This document shows, in pieces, positions 24,582-33,000 of a stretch of 64,000 bases of DNA. Numbering within the stretch: position 1 is the stretch's first letter; every line of letters starts with the position of its first letter. Both the position numbers and the translations under genes were made by a program. The notes below the pieces were generated by a model, which ran no database searches, was not told where the DNA came from, and worked only from the letters and a program-made list of their open reading frames with translations. Source of the stretch: Peptoclostridium litorale DSM 5388 (GTDB taxonomy: Bacteria > Bacillota > Clostridia > Peptostreptococcales > Peptostreptococcaceae); contig NZ_FSRH01000008.1 of the NCBI RefSeq assembly GCF_900141635.1, positions 62,001-126,000 of the forward strand, given 5' to 3'.

Positions 24582-24602
24582 CGTAGGCAAAGCGTTGGCA
24601 AA
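24582..24602. repeat. second pair of phased CGTWGGCAAA repeats
   Basis: CGTAGGCAAA (24582-24591) and CGTTGGCAAA (24593-24602) are again 11 bases apart, in the opposite order to the first pair 240 bases upstream. Together with the copies at 24301-24341 this makes five units of one 10-base family. The second unit is also the left arm of the terminator that follows. Confidence 0.6.
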
Positions 24603-24624
24603 ATCCACTGTCAGCGCTTTTTTT
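24592..24624 (+). terminator. intrinsic terminator at the presumed prophage edge
   Basis: GCGTTGGCA pairs with TGTCAGCGC (two G-U pairs) around AAATCCAC and is followed by seven T's. The stem overlaps the last CGTTGGCAAA repeat. Confidence 0.65.
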
Positions 24625-24625
24625 A

Positions 24626-24646
24626 TTTGGGCACCGGGTGCCCAAA
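24626..24646. repeat. perfect palindrome TTTGGGCACC / GGTGCCCAAA
   Basis: Two 10-base arms are perfectly complementary around a single G. The element touches the terminator T tract. It could be an operator or just a recombination-linked palindrome. No protein can be assigned. Confidence 0.5.
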
Positions 24647-24936
24647 CAGTCCATTTTTCAAATATATCAAGGATTAGTTTTTTGTGGAAGGCTCAACTTC
24701 ACTAGTTGTCATAATACGGGCCTAAAAAGGTTGTTAATAATCGGAATCATTAGAATCCCATGAAAAAACTTTCTGGGGACACAATCAGTGCCATAAGTGT
24801 ATTATAATATAGTCATGATGCGAATAAAGGGATATAAATGCATGTTTACAAAAGGACTGGGGCATGGCAGAAACACTGATTCATCAAAACAAGGCCATAC
24901 TAGTATAAACAATTTATGGGAAAGGAGTTGTTAAAC

Positions 24937-26151
24937 GTGGATAAATTTATACATATTGTGTTTGGCGATTCGGCAGCGGGAGTATTGAGGTATTTTTTGA
25001 ATAAGGGTGAACATGAATTCAATGGAAAGGTAATAAATTTCAGTGATGATTTTTCCATAGGCCCGATATATGAAATTGACACCGAAGAGGGTTTTAGGAG
25101 AAGACTGGAATGGTTTAGAAGTGTCTTTGAAAAAATTGGGGAATTAGACTGGTTTGAAGAGGCTGCAAAGGGAATTGTGGACTCATATGAGAAAGTAAGA
25201 TCAGTTGGGCAAGGCGCAAATATTATAGTATGGCACGGGGAGAATGCATCCAACCAAGCGGGATTGCGATATTTGAGTTCTGTGCTGGATGAAAAGGACA
25301 TGTACGAATTAGATATTTCAAAAGCAATAGGGACGGTACGCGGTGAAAATGAATACATTCCAAGGAGCCTTGCCGAAATGTCTCCTGAAGATATAGGAGA
25401 TATAATTTTTCATGTGAAAAAAGTTGAAAAGGAAAAACATGCTGCATTAAAAGAGGAGTGGAAGCACCTTAGAGATTCGCCTGAAAACCTCAGGATTTTG
25501 AAAGGGGAAGGAGTATTTGGAGTAAATGATGAGTATTACGACGATGAAATATTATTAAGCTGCACATATAATTTCAAAAAAGCTGCAAGGGTCATAGGAA
25601 AGATTATGGGAAAATCGGAGCAGCTAATAGGAGACATGTACATTGACTACAGGTTGAGAGCGTTAATTGAAAGCAAAAAAATAGAAGGCAGGGGAAGCAT
25701 TAAGAGAATGAGGGATTTTGATGTGAGAGTAAAATATAGTTTGAATGAATTTTTTAAAGCGCTTTTTAAAAAAGAATGCGACAAAGATGAAGACGGATTC
25801 TACCATTACCTTATAGAGGAAAATGAATATGGGCTTGAAGTGGACACGGTATACATAGGGGATTGGTGGAAAAGAGTTGATATGTCAAACAAGCTGATAC
25901 TTGATTATGATGATAGCAATATGTTTTCCCTGACATGGTTTAAAGAAGGCGTAGAATTAATCAGAATAAATCATGTACTCATAGGCAGGGCCGAATACAA
26001 AACAGAAGAATATGTTGATGAAAATGGTGAGAATGTAAAAGAGGAGTCGGTAGTTCTTCATATGGACAACGGATCAAACCAGTATATTCAGATTCAAATG
26101 AGACCGCATATGAGTATAAGATTAGGGAGCAGAGAATGTCCTAATCAGTGA
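24937..26151 (+). CDS. DUF1835-domain protein
   Basis: This 404-residue protein starts at the GTG with AAAGGAG nine bases upstream. An ATG at 24916 lies before that site. The N-terminal 120 residues match DUF1835 ('IHIVFGDSAAGVLRYFL', 'NFSDDFSIGPIYEIDTEEGFRRR', 'IVWHGENASNQAGLRYL'). Residues about 160-260 resemble the partner domain DUF3658 ('SPEDIGDIIFHVKKVEKEKHAALKEEWKHLRD...'). The last 140 residues are an extra, beta-rich region with 'YIGDWWKRVDMSNKLILDYDD' that I do not recognise. The function of DUF1835 is unknown. The stop overlaps the start of the tiny rubredoxin-like ORF (GTGA). Confidence 0.75.
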   Translation: MDKFIHIVFGDSAAGVLRYFLNKGEHEFNGKVINFSDDFSIGPIYEIDTEEGFRRRLEWFRSVFEKIGELDWFEEAAKGIVDSYEKVRSVGQGANIIVWHGENASNQAGLRYLSSVLDEKDMYELDISKAIGTVRGENEYIPRSLAEMSPEDIGDIIFHVKKVEKEKHAALKEEWKHLRDSPENLRILKGEGVFGVNDEYYDDEILLSCTYNFKKAARVIGKIMGKSEQLIGDMYIDYRLRALIESKKIEGRGSIKRMRDFDVRVKYSLNEFFKALFKKECDKDEDGFYHYLIEENEYGLEVDTVYIGDWWKRVDMSNKLILDYDDSNMFSLTWFKEGVELIRINHVLIGRAEYKTEEYVDENGENVKEESVVLHMDNGSNQYIQIQMRPHMSIRLGSRECPNQ

Positions 26152-26222
26152 AAAAATTTATTTGTTCAGTATGCGGATACACTCACGAGGGAAGCGAATC
26201 GCCAGAAAAATGTCCGCAGTGA
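26148..26222 (+). CDS. rubredoxin-like mini-ORF ending at UGA in place of the last Cys
   Basis: A GTG overlapping the previous stop by four bases opens 24 codons reading KKFICSVCGYTHEGSE then SPEKCPQ, and stops at UGA. This is the rubredoxin-type domain found at the C terminus of rubrerythrins (CxxCGYxHEG...PxxCPxC). The codon where the fourth cysteine belongs is UGA, and the frame beyond it continues GVAEKAP as relatives would. It is either a nonsense mutation (TGC to TGA), a truncated domain, or a selenocysteine codon. A perfect hairpin starts 10 bases after the UGA. I favour mutation because no stop follows soon in frame. Confidence 0.55.
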   Translation: MKKFICSVCGYTHEGSESPEKCPQ

Positions 26223-26232
26223 GGAGTTGCTG

Positions 26233-26256
26233 AGAAAGCGCCAATTGGCGCTTTCT
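26233..26256. terminator. perfect 12-bp palindrome after the rubredoxin-like ORF
   Basis: AGAAAGCGCCAA and its exact complement abut with no spacer, giving a strong hairpin followed by ATACTAG rather than a T run. It probably ends the DUF1835 transcript and may serve the convergent MarR operon too. A SECIS-like role is possible only if the upstream UGA is recoded. Confidence 0.5.
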
Positions 26257-26289
26257 ATACTAGAAATAACTTCGTGGACACAATGCATT

Positions 26290-26739
26290 CTATTTGTCTG
26301 TGTTGTCGCCTAGGCGGGTGGACTCATCGTGCATGTTTTTTGACATTTTTGCTAACAGAGCAACGGCCATTTCCTGCTCTTTTGGAGATAAATCTTTCAT
26401 GAATATAGTTTTTAAATCCTCGAATATTTTCATTATCTTACGCCTGACACCTTGCCCCTCCTCCGTTACATACAGTGTCACTATCCTCTTGTCGGCATTC
26501 TCGTTAGTTCTTTTAATATACCCAAGCGCCTCAAGCTTTTTTACAGACTTGGCGACTGTTACTTTGTCTTCCTTTAGCAATACGCATATCTCATTTTGGC
26601 TTATGCCGTGATTCTGGTTTATGTTTTTAATCACTTTCACGTCATTCTTTTTTATTTGCAGTTCTCTCAATCTCTTGTTTATAAAGTAATTGTAATCTCT
26701 TTCTAGAGTAAATAAGTATTTAAAAATTGAAGTATCCAT
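26290..26739 (-). CDS. MarR-family transcriptional regulator
   Basis: This 149-residue winged-helix protein shows 'ISQNEICVLLKEDKVTVAKSVKKLEALGYIKRTNENADKRIVTLYVTEEGQ', the standard MarR recognition helix and wing with the conserved D-x-R. Dimer helices lie at both ends. It starts 15 bases after the reductive-dehalogenase-like gene and is probably co-transcribed with it. A palindrome over that gene's promoter is a likely target for autoregulation. The ligand is unknown. Confidence 0.9.
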   Translation of the reverse strand: MDTSIFKYLFTLERDYNYFINKRLRELQIKKNDVKVIKNINQNHGISQNEICVLLKEDKVTVAKSVKKLEALGYIKRTNENADKRIVTLYVTEEGQGVRRKIMKIFEDLKTIFMKDLSPKEQEMAVALLAKMSKNMHDESTRLGDNTDK

Positions 26740-26754
26740 TTTTCCTCCGTTTGT

Positions 26755-27927
26755 CTATTTGGGGGGCATGAAGTCGAGGGGTTCTTTTATATAGTTTCGT
26801 TTTCCGTATTTTTCGCTGTGCTTTTCTAGAATTTCAGCCATGACACCTGGACTGTCTTTCATCCTGGAAACAAGCTCTTCGTCTGTGCCTTGTGAAAAAG
26901 GACAGGCCGACATGCAAATGCCACAGCTATTTCCGGAGTTTATCCACATTTCCATACAAGATATATGGTTATGCTTCCAGTATTTTTCGCCATTTTCACT
27001 TGTGGAAGATTCAGAAGCGATAGCCTTCACTGGACAGTTATTTTCACAACGTCTGCATAGTTCGCAAAACTCTTTTAATCCAAAATCAATTTTTCCATCT
27101 GCCGCTAGAGGCAGATTGGTAAGGACAGCGGCAAGTTTAGTCCTGTTTCCGTACTTTGGGTTTACAACGGAGTTACACCTTCCCATTTGGCCGAGCCCGG
27201 CCTTTTCCGCTAAAAATGATATGGGGGAGTGGTAGGTGAAGGAGCTGTCGGTTAAAGCGTCAAAACCTAAGTCCTTTATATACATGGCAAGCCTTGCCGC
27301 CACTTCGGAACTTTTTGCATAGCCCAGCATTGCAGACATGAAAAGCTCTTTACTAGGCGCACGGTTTATATAATCTTTTTCCAAGGGGACGGCAAAAACA
27401 ATGGCGTACTTATAATCTAGATTAATCTCGTCACCATATTTATGCAGCTCTGTACTAAACCCTCTATGAGAGTATAAATCATCTGGGCCGATTTCTGCAA
27501 CACCTACGGCATCAAGCCCTGACAATTTCAAGAATTCTTTTACCAGGACTGACATTGTCTCAGGCGGAATATTCCTTTTTGTGGGATTGACATCCATATT
27601 GAGGGCCTCATCGTTAATTGAAGACGCCAATCTTTGGTACTCCACCATTAGCCTGAAGGCGGCATATTCATGGTCAGAAGAATTGGGATCGATGCTCATA
27701 ATTGACTTGTTTTGCGACTTTTCCTCAGACTTACCCATAAACAAGATGCCTTTGGATTTGCCATTGGATATCCCCGCGCTTTTAGCCATTTTTTCTTTTT
27801 TCTTCATCTTTAAATTCATATCACATTGTTTATTGCCAGGGTTTTGTGAGTAGTATTCATCGAATTCATTAGATCCTATTTTTAATAATAAACGTGAAAA
27901 CACAGTGTCTCTTTCGTCATATCTCAT
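26755..27927 (-). CDS. reductive-dehalogenase-like double 4Fe-4S protein
   Basis: This is a 390-residue protein. The C-terminal ferredoxin part has C288-x-x-C291-x-x-C294-x-x-x-C298-P, then C324 and C335-x-x-C338-x-x-x-C342-P, enough for two 4Fe-4S clusters. Before it lies 'FLAEKAGLGQMGRCNSVVNPKYGNRTKLAAVLTNLPL', the stretch typical of the nitroreductase-like cobalamin domain of RdhA and epoxyqueuosine reductase QueG. It lacks a Tat signal and an RdhB anchor gene, and its first 80 residues are a basic, low-complexity extension. It is therefore probably cytoplasmic and not a classic respiratory dehalogenase. The substrate is unknown. Paired MarR control is common for rdh genes. Confidence 0.72.
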   Translation of the reverse strand: MRYDERDTVFSRLLLKIGSNEFDEYYSQNPGNKQCDMNLKMKKKEKMAKSAGISNGKSKGILFMGKSEEKSQNKSIMSIDPNSSDHEYAAFRLMVEYQRLASSINDEALNMDVNPTKRNIPPETMSVLVKEFLKLSGLDAVGVAEIGPDDLYSHRGFSTELHKYGDEINLDYKYAIVFAVPLEKDYINRAPSKELFMSAMLGYAKSSEVAARLAMYIKDLGFDALTDSSFTYHSPISFLAEKAGLGQMGRCNSVVNPKYGNRTKLAAVLTNLPLAADGKIDFGLKEFCELCRRCENNCPVKAIASESSTSENGEKYWKHNHISCMEMWINSGNSCGICMSACPFSQGTDEELVSRMKDSPGVMAEILEKHSEKYGKRNYIKEPLDFMPPK

Positions 27928-27954
27928 ATCAGGTCACCTTCCCAGGGAAAAATG

Positions 27955-28007
27955 GTTTCTACTAGAAACTATAGTCGATTTTATCATGCCGGATTCATGC
28001 TTGTCAA
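27955..28007 (-). promoter_or_regulatory. promoter with MarR-type palindromic operator
   Basis: On the minus strand TTGACA (28002-28007) is followed after 18 bases by TAAAAT (27978-27983). A perfect palindrome, GTTTCTA-C-TAGAAAC (27955-27969), covers the predicted start of transcription and lies just before the reductive-dehalogenase-like gene. A repressor bound there would block transcription. The co-encoded MarR protein is the natural candidate. Confidence 0.65.
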
Positions 28008-28217
28008 TAATTTCAGTTTGGGTGGACCACCATGGCGTGGATCATTATTAGGAAATAAACCTGCTATCAGCCGGGCTATGCTTGCCTTGGATGACGCATC
28101 TGTACCCATTCTCATTGAAAGCTCTGCGAACACAAGCATCAAGAAAGACATTCCAAGGAAACTTTAAATACAAATTGGATGGGAATCCGGGGCATATCCA
28201 GGTACAGTTTCTTTCTG

Positions 28218-28226
28218 TGGTATAAT
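28218..28226 (+). promoter_or_regulatory. extended -10 promoter of the secreted repeat protein
   Basis: TGGTATAAT is a perfect extended -10 element 60 bases before the start codon. No good -35 is seen, as expected for this promoter type. The gene-free stretch 28,010 to 28,217 contains GGTGG-A-CCACC and otherwise nothing I recognise. Confidence 0.6.
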
Positions 28227-28285
28227 ATGGAATGTAATATAAAGTAAAATATAGAAATGAATTTCAAAGAGGGAGTAGGGAGATT

Positions 28286-29869
28286 ATGAGAAGAATTGTT
28301 TTAGTATTTTTGATTGGGATTTGTTTGAGTATGGCATCGTGCATATTTGCGCAGGAAAGCGGGGGTGTTTTACCAGGAAGCAGTATGCAGTACGAAAACA
28401 CTACAAGTGGAATGGGAAGCATAACTGTAAACTGGAACACTGACTATTCAAAATTCAGCGCGGCTGTGTACAATGGCGAGGGTGAAGTGGTCGATTTCGA
28501 GGGGTGCGTCTCTTCTGGATTTTCGGGAACCATATTTAATGTGCCTTCCGGGGGAAGGTTTGAGATTACTTCTCTTGACTCCAACGAAAAAGAAATAGGA
28601 GTCGAATATGACGAAACAGTTTTTTCAGGTTCGGCCTTGGAAGAGTCGCCTTTTACAATGATTGAGCTTTATCCAGAGAAATCATGCAGGTTTGAAAATA
28701 TGACGGACGAAAACCAGACGATTAAATTGCAGATGGGATATTATGAATATGTCGACTATGTGATATACAAAAACGACGGAAGCCTAGTGGAGCAGGGATA
28801 TAGGAAAAATGAAAGTGTAATATACATACCTCCACAGGGAGATGCTGTAATAACTGCAACTGCGAAAAATAATTATACAAAAAGCGTACACATAACGGGC
28901 ATAAGGACGCTGACTCGGGGTGAGTATTGTGACGATAATGCTCTTGCCGTTACATCGATTTATCCAGATGAGAGCTGCGCATATAAAAATAATTCAGATG
29001 ACATGCTCCAGGTTATAGTATCGGGAGATTATTACGACAGCTTTGACTATGTAATATACGATGAAAATGACAGCCTGTTAAAACAGGCCATAGATTATAA
29101 TGGGCTCTACACTCAATGCATCTACTCTGTACCTTCGGGCGGAAAAATTGTGCTGAGTGCATCTTCAGACAATGACTATAAGAGGCAGATGAGAGTGGCG
29201 GCTTCATCAAAGTTTTTCTCAGCTGAGGGATCGGAATATCCAGCGCTCAAAAAGGAGTCACTTTATGCGGGCCAAAGCTGCGAATTTGCAAATAGTGACG
29301 ATGAAAACCAGCACTACATACTGACATCATGCGGGTATTCTAAAAAAATAAACTACAAGGTTTACGAATCAAACGGAAACGTTGTAAAAGAGGAAGATGG
29401 AGCATACAGGGACAGCATACCGGTTCCGCCGCTTGGGAAGGTCGAGATAAAGGCTTCTACTTCAAACAGCATGGAAAGCGTAGTGCTTGCAGGAGGGGCG
29501 TACATGGTGTTTGGGAAAGAGCCGGAGCCTGAACAGAATCCAAATCCAGAGCCGGACGATGATTTGTGGACTCTTTGGAGTGAAGATGTCCAGACCGTGG
29601 ACAGCCTGAAGCAGTGGAATATTAGGCTCAACTCGGAAATAGGCGGGGAGATGTTTGAAAGTAGCATGGTGACCATAACAGAAAAAGTCTCGGGTGTGGA
29701 ATTTGAAACTCAAAACGTTTTTCTTTCAGACGGAATGACTATAAGGGTTGACCACAAAGAGCCATTTGAGAGCGGAAAGGAATATATCATCAGAATAAAA
29801 AAAGAGCTGCCGTCAAAAGACGGGGCTATGCTTGATGGGAACATAAAAATGGAATTCAGGGTAGAGTAA
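28286..29869 (+). CDS. secreted protein with four internal repeats and Ig-like C terminus
   Basis: This 527-residue protein has a signal peptide (RRIVLVFLIGICLSMASCIFA). Cleavage may be after A22 or, if C19 is lipidated, before it. Four blocks of about 95 residues near 30-100, 130-200, 230-305 and 330-400 share 'SC-x-F/Y-x-N', 'Y-x-x-x-x-Y-x-x-Y-x-x-x-G' and a closing 'P-x-G-x-x-x-I-x-A' turn. An acidic proline linker (PEPEQNPNPEPDDD) then leads to a C-terminal domain like the SbsA Ig-like fold ('FESSMVTITEKVSG...FESGKEYIIRIKKELPSKDGAML'). The repeat is not one I know. There is no sortase or S-layer anchor. Ribosome site AGGGAG. Confidence 0.65.
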   Translation: MRRIVLVFLIGICLSMASCIFAQESGGVLPGSSMQYENTTSGMGSITVNWNTDYSKFSAAVYNGEGEVVDFEGCVSSGFSGTIFNVPSGGRFEITSLDSNEKEIGVEYDETVFSGSALEESPFTMIELYPEKSCRFENMTDENQTIKLQMGYYEYVDYVIYKNDGSLVEQGYRKNESVIYIPPQGDAVITATAKNNYTKSVHITGIRTLTRGEYCDDNALAVTSIYPDESCAYKNNSDDMLQVIVSGDYYDSFDYVIYDENDSLLKQAIDYNGLYTQCIYSVPSGGKIVLSASSDNDYKRQMRVAASSKFFSAEGSEYPALKKESLYAGQSCEFANSDDENQHYILTSCGYSKKINYKVYESNGNVVKEEDGAYRDSIPVPPLGKVEIKASTSNSMESVVLAGGAYMVFGKEPEPEQNPNPEPDDDLWTLWSEDVQTVDSLKQWNIRLNSEIGGEMFESSMVTITEKVSGVEFETQNVFLSDGMTIRVDHKEPFESGKEYIIRIKKELPSKDGAMLDGNIKMEFRVE

Positions 29870-29939
29870 GGGAAGGGGTATAGTTATATCTGATTGATAA
29901 CTCATTTTTGCAAAGTTAAAGCCTCCTTCAAATTGCCAT

Positions 29940-29970
29940 GCTACAAGGATGCCGCTAGCATCCTTGTAGC
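29940..29970. repeat. perfect 13-bp hairpin after the repeat protein gene
   Basis: GCTACAAGGATGC and its exact complement flank a CGCTA loop. No T tract follows on either strand, so termination activity is doubtful. It sits in the 204-base gap between convergent genes. Confidence 0.55.
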
Positions 29971-30073
29971 GTGGAGAAACAGTAATTACATAAAAAAGCG
30001 CATTTTCTCGAGGGAGAATGGTACATAGTCATAGACTATAAGTGAAGGAGTATAATGGAGCAGTAATGAAAAC

Positions 30074-33000
30074 TTATATTTCGAACAGCTCCATTATCTC
30101 GCTTTCACTCATTTTGGAGAGCATTGTCTCGCCCGGTTTTATTACGCTGTCTATCATTTCCCTTTTCTTTTGCTGAAGGCCGTATATCTTTTCCTCTATG
30201 GTTCCCTTGGCTATGAGCTTTATCACGTGCACCACATTTTTTTGCCCCATCCTGTAGGCCCTGTCGCTTGCCTGGTTTTCAACTGCGGGATTCCACCACG
30301 GGTCAAAATGTATTACCGTGTCCGCACCTGTCAGGTTGAGCCCCGTGCCTCCGGCCTTCAGGGATATCAGGAATATGCTCTTTTCACCTGAGTTGAACGC
30401 GGAGGCCATTTTGAGCCTGTCCTGCGATTTTGTGCTCCCGTCGAGGTAGAAGTAGTCCACTCCTTTTTGGACAATCATTTCCTCAATCCTGCCGAGCATT
30501 GATGTGAACTGAGAAAACAGAAGAATCCTGTGCCCGCCTTCAATAAGCTCGTCAAGCAGTTCGTCGAGCACTTCGAGCTTTCCGCTGCCTCCACTGTAGC
30601 CATCGAGAAAAACTGACGGATCGCAGCATATCTGCCTGAGCCTTGTCAGTCCCGCGAGTATCTTCATCTGGCTGCGCCCAAATCCGTTTTCGCTTATCTC
30701 AGAGCCTATTTCGTTTTTAATCTTGCTAAGGTAAGCCATGTATACCTTCTTTTGCTCTTTTGACAGGTCTAAAGACAGTTTGTTTTCTATTTTTTCGGGA
30801 AGCTCCGTCAAAACATCATTTTTAAGCCTTCTTATCATGAACGGGCTTATGTGCTTTTTAAGGACTTCAATGGTGGTGCCTCCGGAATCTGAATCCATAG
30901 GTTTTTCGAACTTTTCTTTGAACCCGGAAACAGAATATAAAAATCCCGGCATTATAAAGTCGAATATGGACCAAAGCTCCAGCAGGGAGTTTTCTATGGG
31001 GGTTCCTGTAAGGGCGAACCTGTTTTTGGACTTTATGAGCTTTACGGCCCTTGCGGTTTTTGATGCAGGGTTTTTGATGTGCTGGGCCTCGTCGAGTATG
31101 CAATATTTAAAGTCCATGTCAGTGTACGACTCAATGTCGTTTCTAACCATGCTGTATGAAGTTATTAAAAGGTCAATGCCTTCAAGGTTGTCGAGCTGGA
31201 TTTCCCTCTGGGCCTTGTTTCCGTCTATTATGCGCACGTTCAGATTAGGGGTGAAATTTTCAGCTTCGCTGATCCAGTTGTATAAAAGCGATGTAGGTGC
31301 GACTATGAGCGAGGGCCTCTTTGTTCCCGGGGAACTTTCCTTTTCCGAAAGCAGCAGCGAAAGAACCTGGAGCGTTTTTCCAAGCCCCATATCGTCGGCG
31401 AGTATTCCGCCGAAGCCGCAGCCTGAAAGCGTTTTGAGCCATTCGAATCCGGTCTTCTGGTAGTCGCGCAAAATACTAGCAAGACTGGCAGGCGGATCAA
31501 TAGACTCGCACTCCGGATTCTTTATTTTGAAAATCATATCGTTGAGGCTTTTGCTTTTATTGTAGTTTCTTATGTCCATGTTTTTCAGTTGCTCGTCCAT
31601 GAAGAAGGCCCTGTATGAAGGAATATTCATGACTCCGGATTCCATCTGATCCTTTGTAAGCTGGGTGTATTTTGCGATTTGGGAAAGCTGCTGAAGGGCG
31701 TTCGTTTCCAGAGGCAAAAATGATCCGTTTTTTAGTTTGTAAAACGTTCTTTTTTCGCTCAGGGCTTCAAGCACAAGCGGCAGGTCCTCGTTTTCAAGGC
31801 CTTCAATTGAAAATTCAAAGCTCAGATAGTCCTGCCCGCTTGAAAGGCTGAGCTCTGCTGAAAAGGACTCGGGATCTATCACCGGATTCGACCTGAATGA
31901 GCTGGAATAGTACACCTGGGCATGCTTTTGAATTTGCAGGACTCCATATGTCAAAAATTCATATGCCGAATTGTCATTGTCGAGGTAGTAGCCGTCTTTT
32001 GAGACTTTGAACGAAAATTCTTCAATTATGTTCATTATGGAGTTTTCAGTGTGCATGTCGCGCACGAGTATTTTAGTTGCGGTGTCTTCCGCAGGCGGCT
32101 TCAATGGGTCTATGACATGGCTGCCGTATTTGTATTTGAGGTCGGCTGTGAGCCTGCCTCCTATGCTGTCGATATAGAGCTCCGCCAAGAGGTCATTTTT
32201 TTCCATCTTTTCGCTTAAGGACTCATGGAAAATGACATTCCCTATGCTGCCAAGAGCAGGAGATACGAGAGATACGAATTCGTCAACAATGGAGTTTTCT
32301 ATGCGGATGGAATCTGCATTTTCACTGCCAAACACATTGGAAACAGCAGACAATATTTGTGACTTGTCCGCAGGTATATTATATAAATTGCCTTCGAAAA
32401 GAACGTATGAACAGTCTTCTGTAAGCGGGCGCAAAGAGGAAGCATTTTTAAGCAGCAGTTCAAAATATTTGCCGCTGGACATTAGTGTGAAATCCAGAGG
32501 GATGTCTTCGCGCAGTATATGAATATTCGGGTACAGGGAATCCTTATATGTGATGTTGAATGTTTTTGAATCTATAAGCTCAAGCAGTGATTTCAACCTG
32601 TGCTTGCTTAGGCTGACGTGTTTTCCGCTTAAATATGCGTCTTTCCAGTTTTTCTTTCCAAGCAGCTGTTCGTCGGAATAGATCTGCATTAAAAAGTCAA
32701 TTATTCTGGAATCCTGATCCTCGAATTCGTGCTCAGAAGGGTCATATGTGAAGCCTCTTGTGAATTCAGCCTGTTTTTGCGACGCGACTGAACTTAAAAA
32801 GGAAGCCATGTCACGTACGACATACAGCTTTTTTTCTCCTATTTTCATCCAGAATGTAATTTCGTTGGCATTGCAGTCAACATCTATATGGCACTCCAGT
32901 TTGAGCCTTTTCTTTTTTTTCATTTTCTGACTGTCAAAATTTCTGAAAATCTCGAGAAGTGTATGGGCAGCATCTTGGCCATTGCGGGTGCCGCTTTTTA

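Noticed and set aside
27952-28167. Plus-strand open frame of 71 codons upstream of the secreted repeat protein
   Set aside because: It has no ribosome site and overlaps the minus-strand promoter and operator of the reductive-dehalogenase-like gene.
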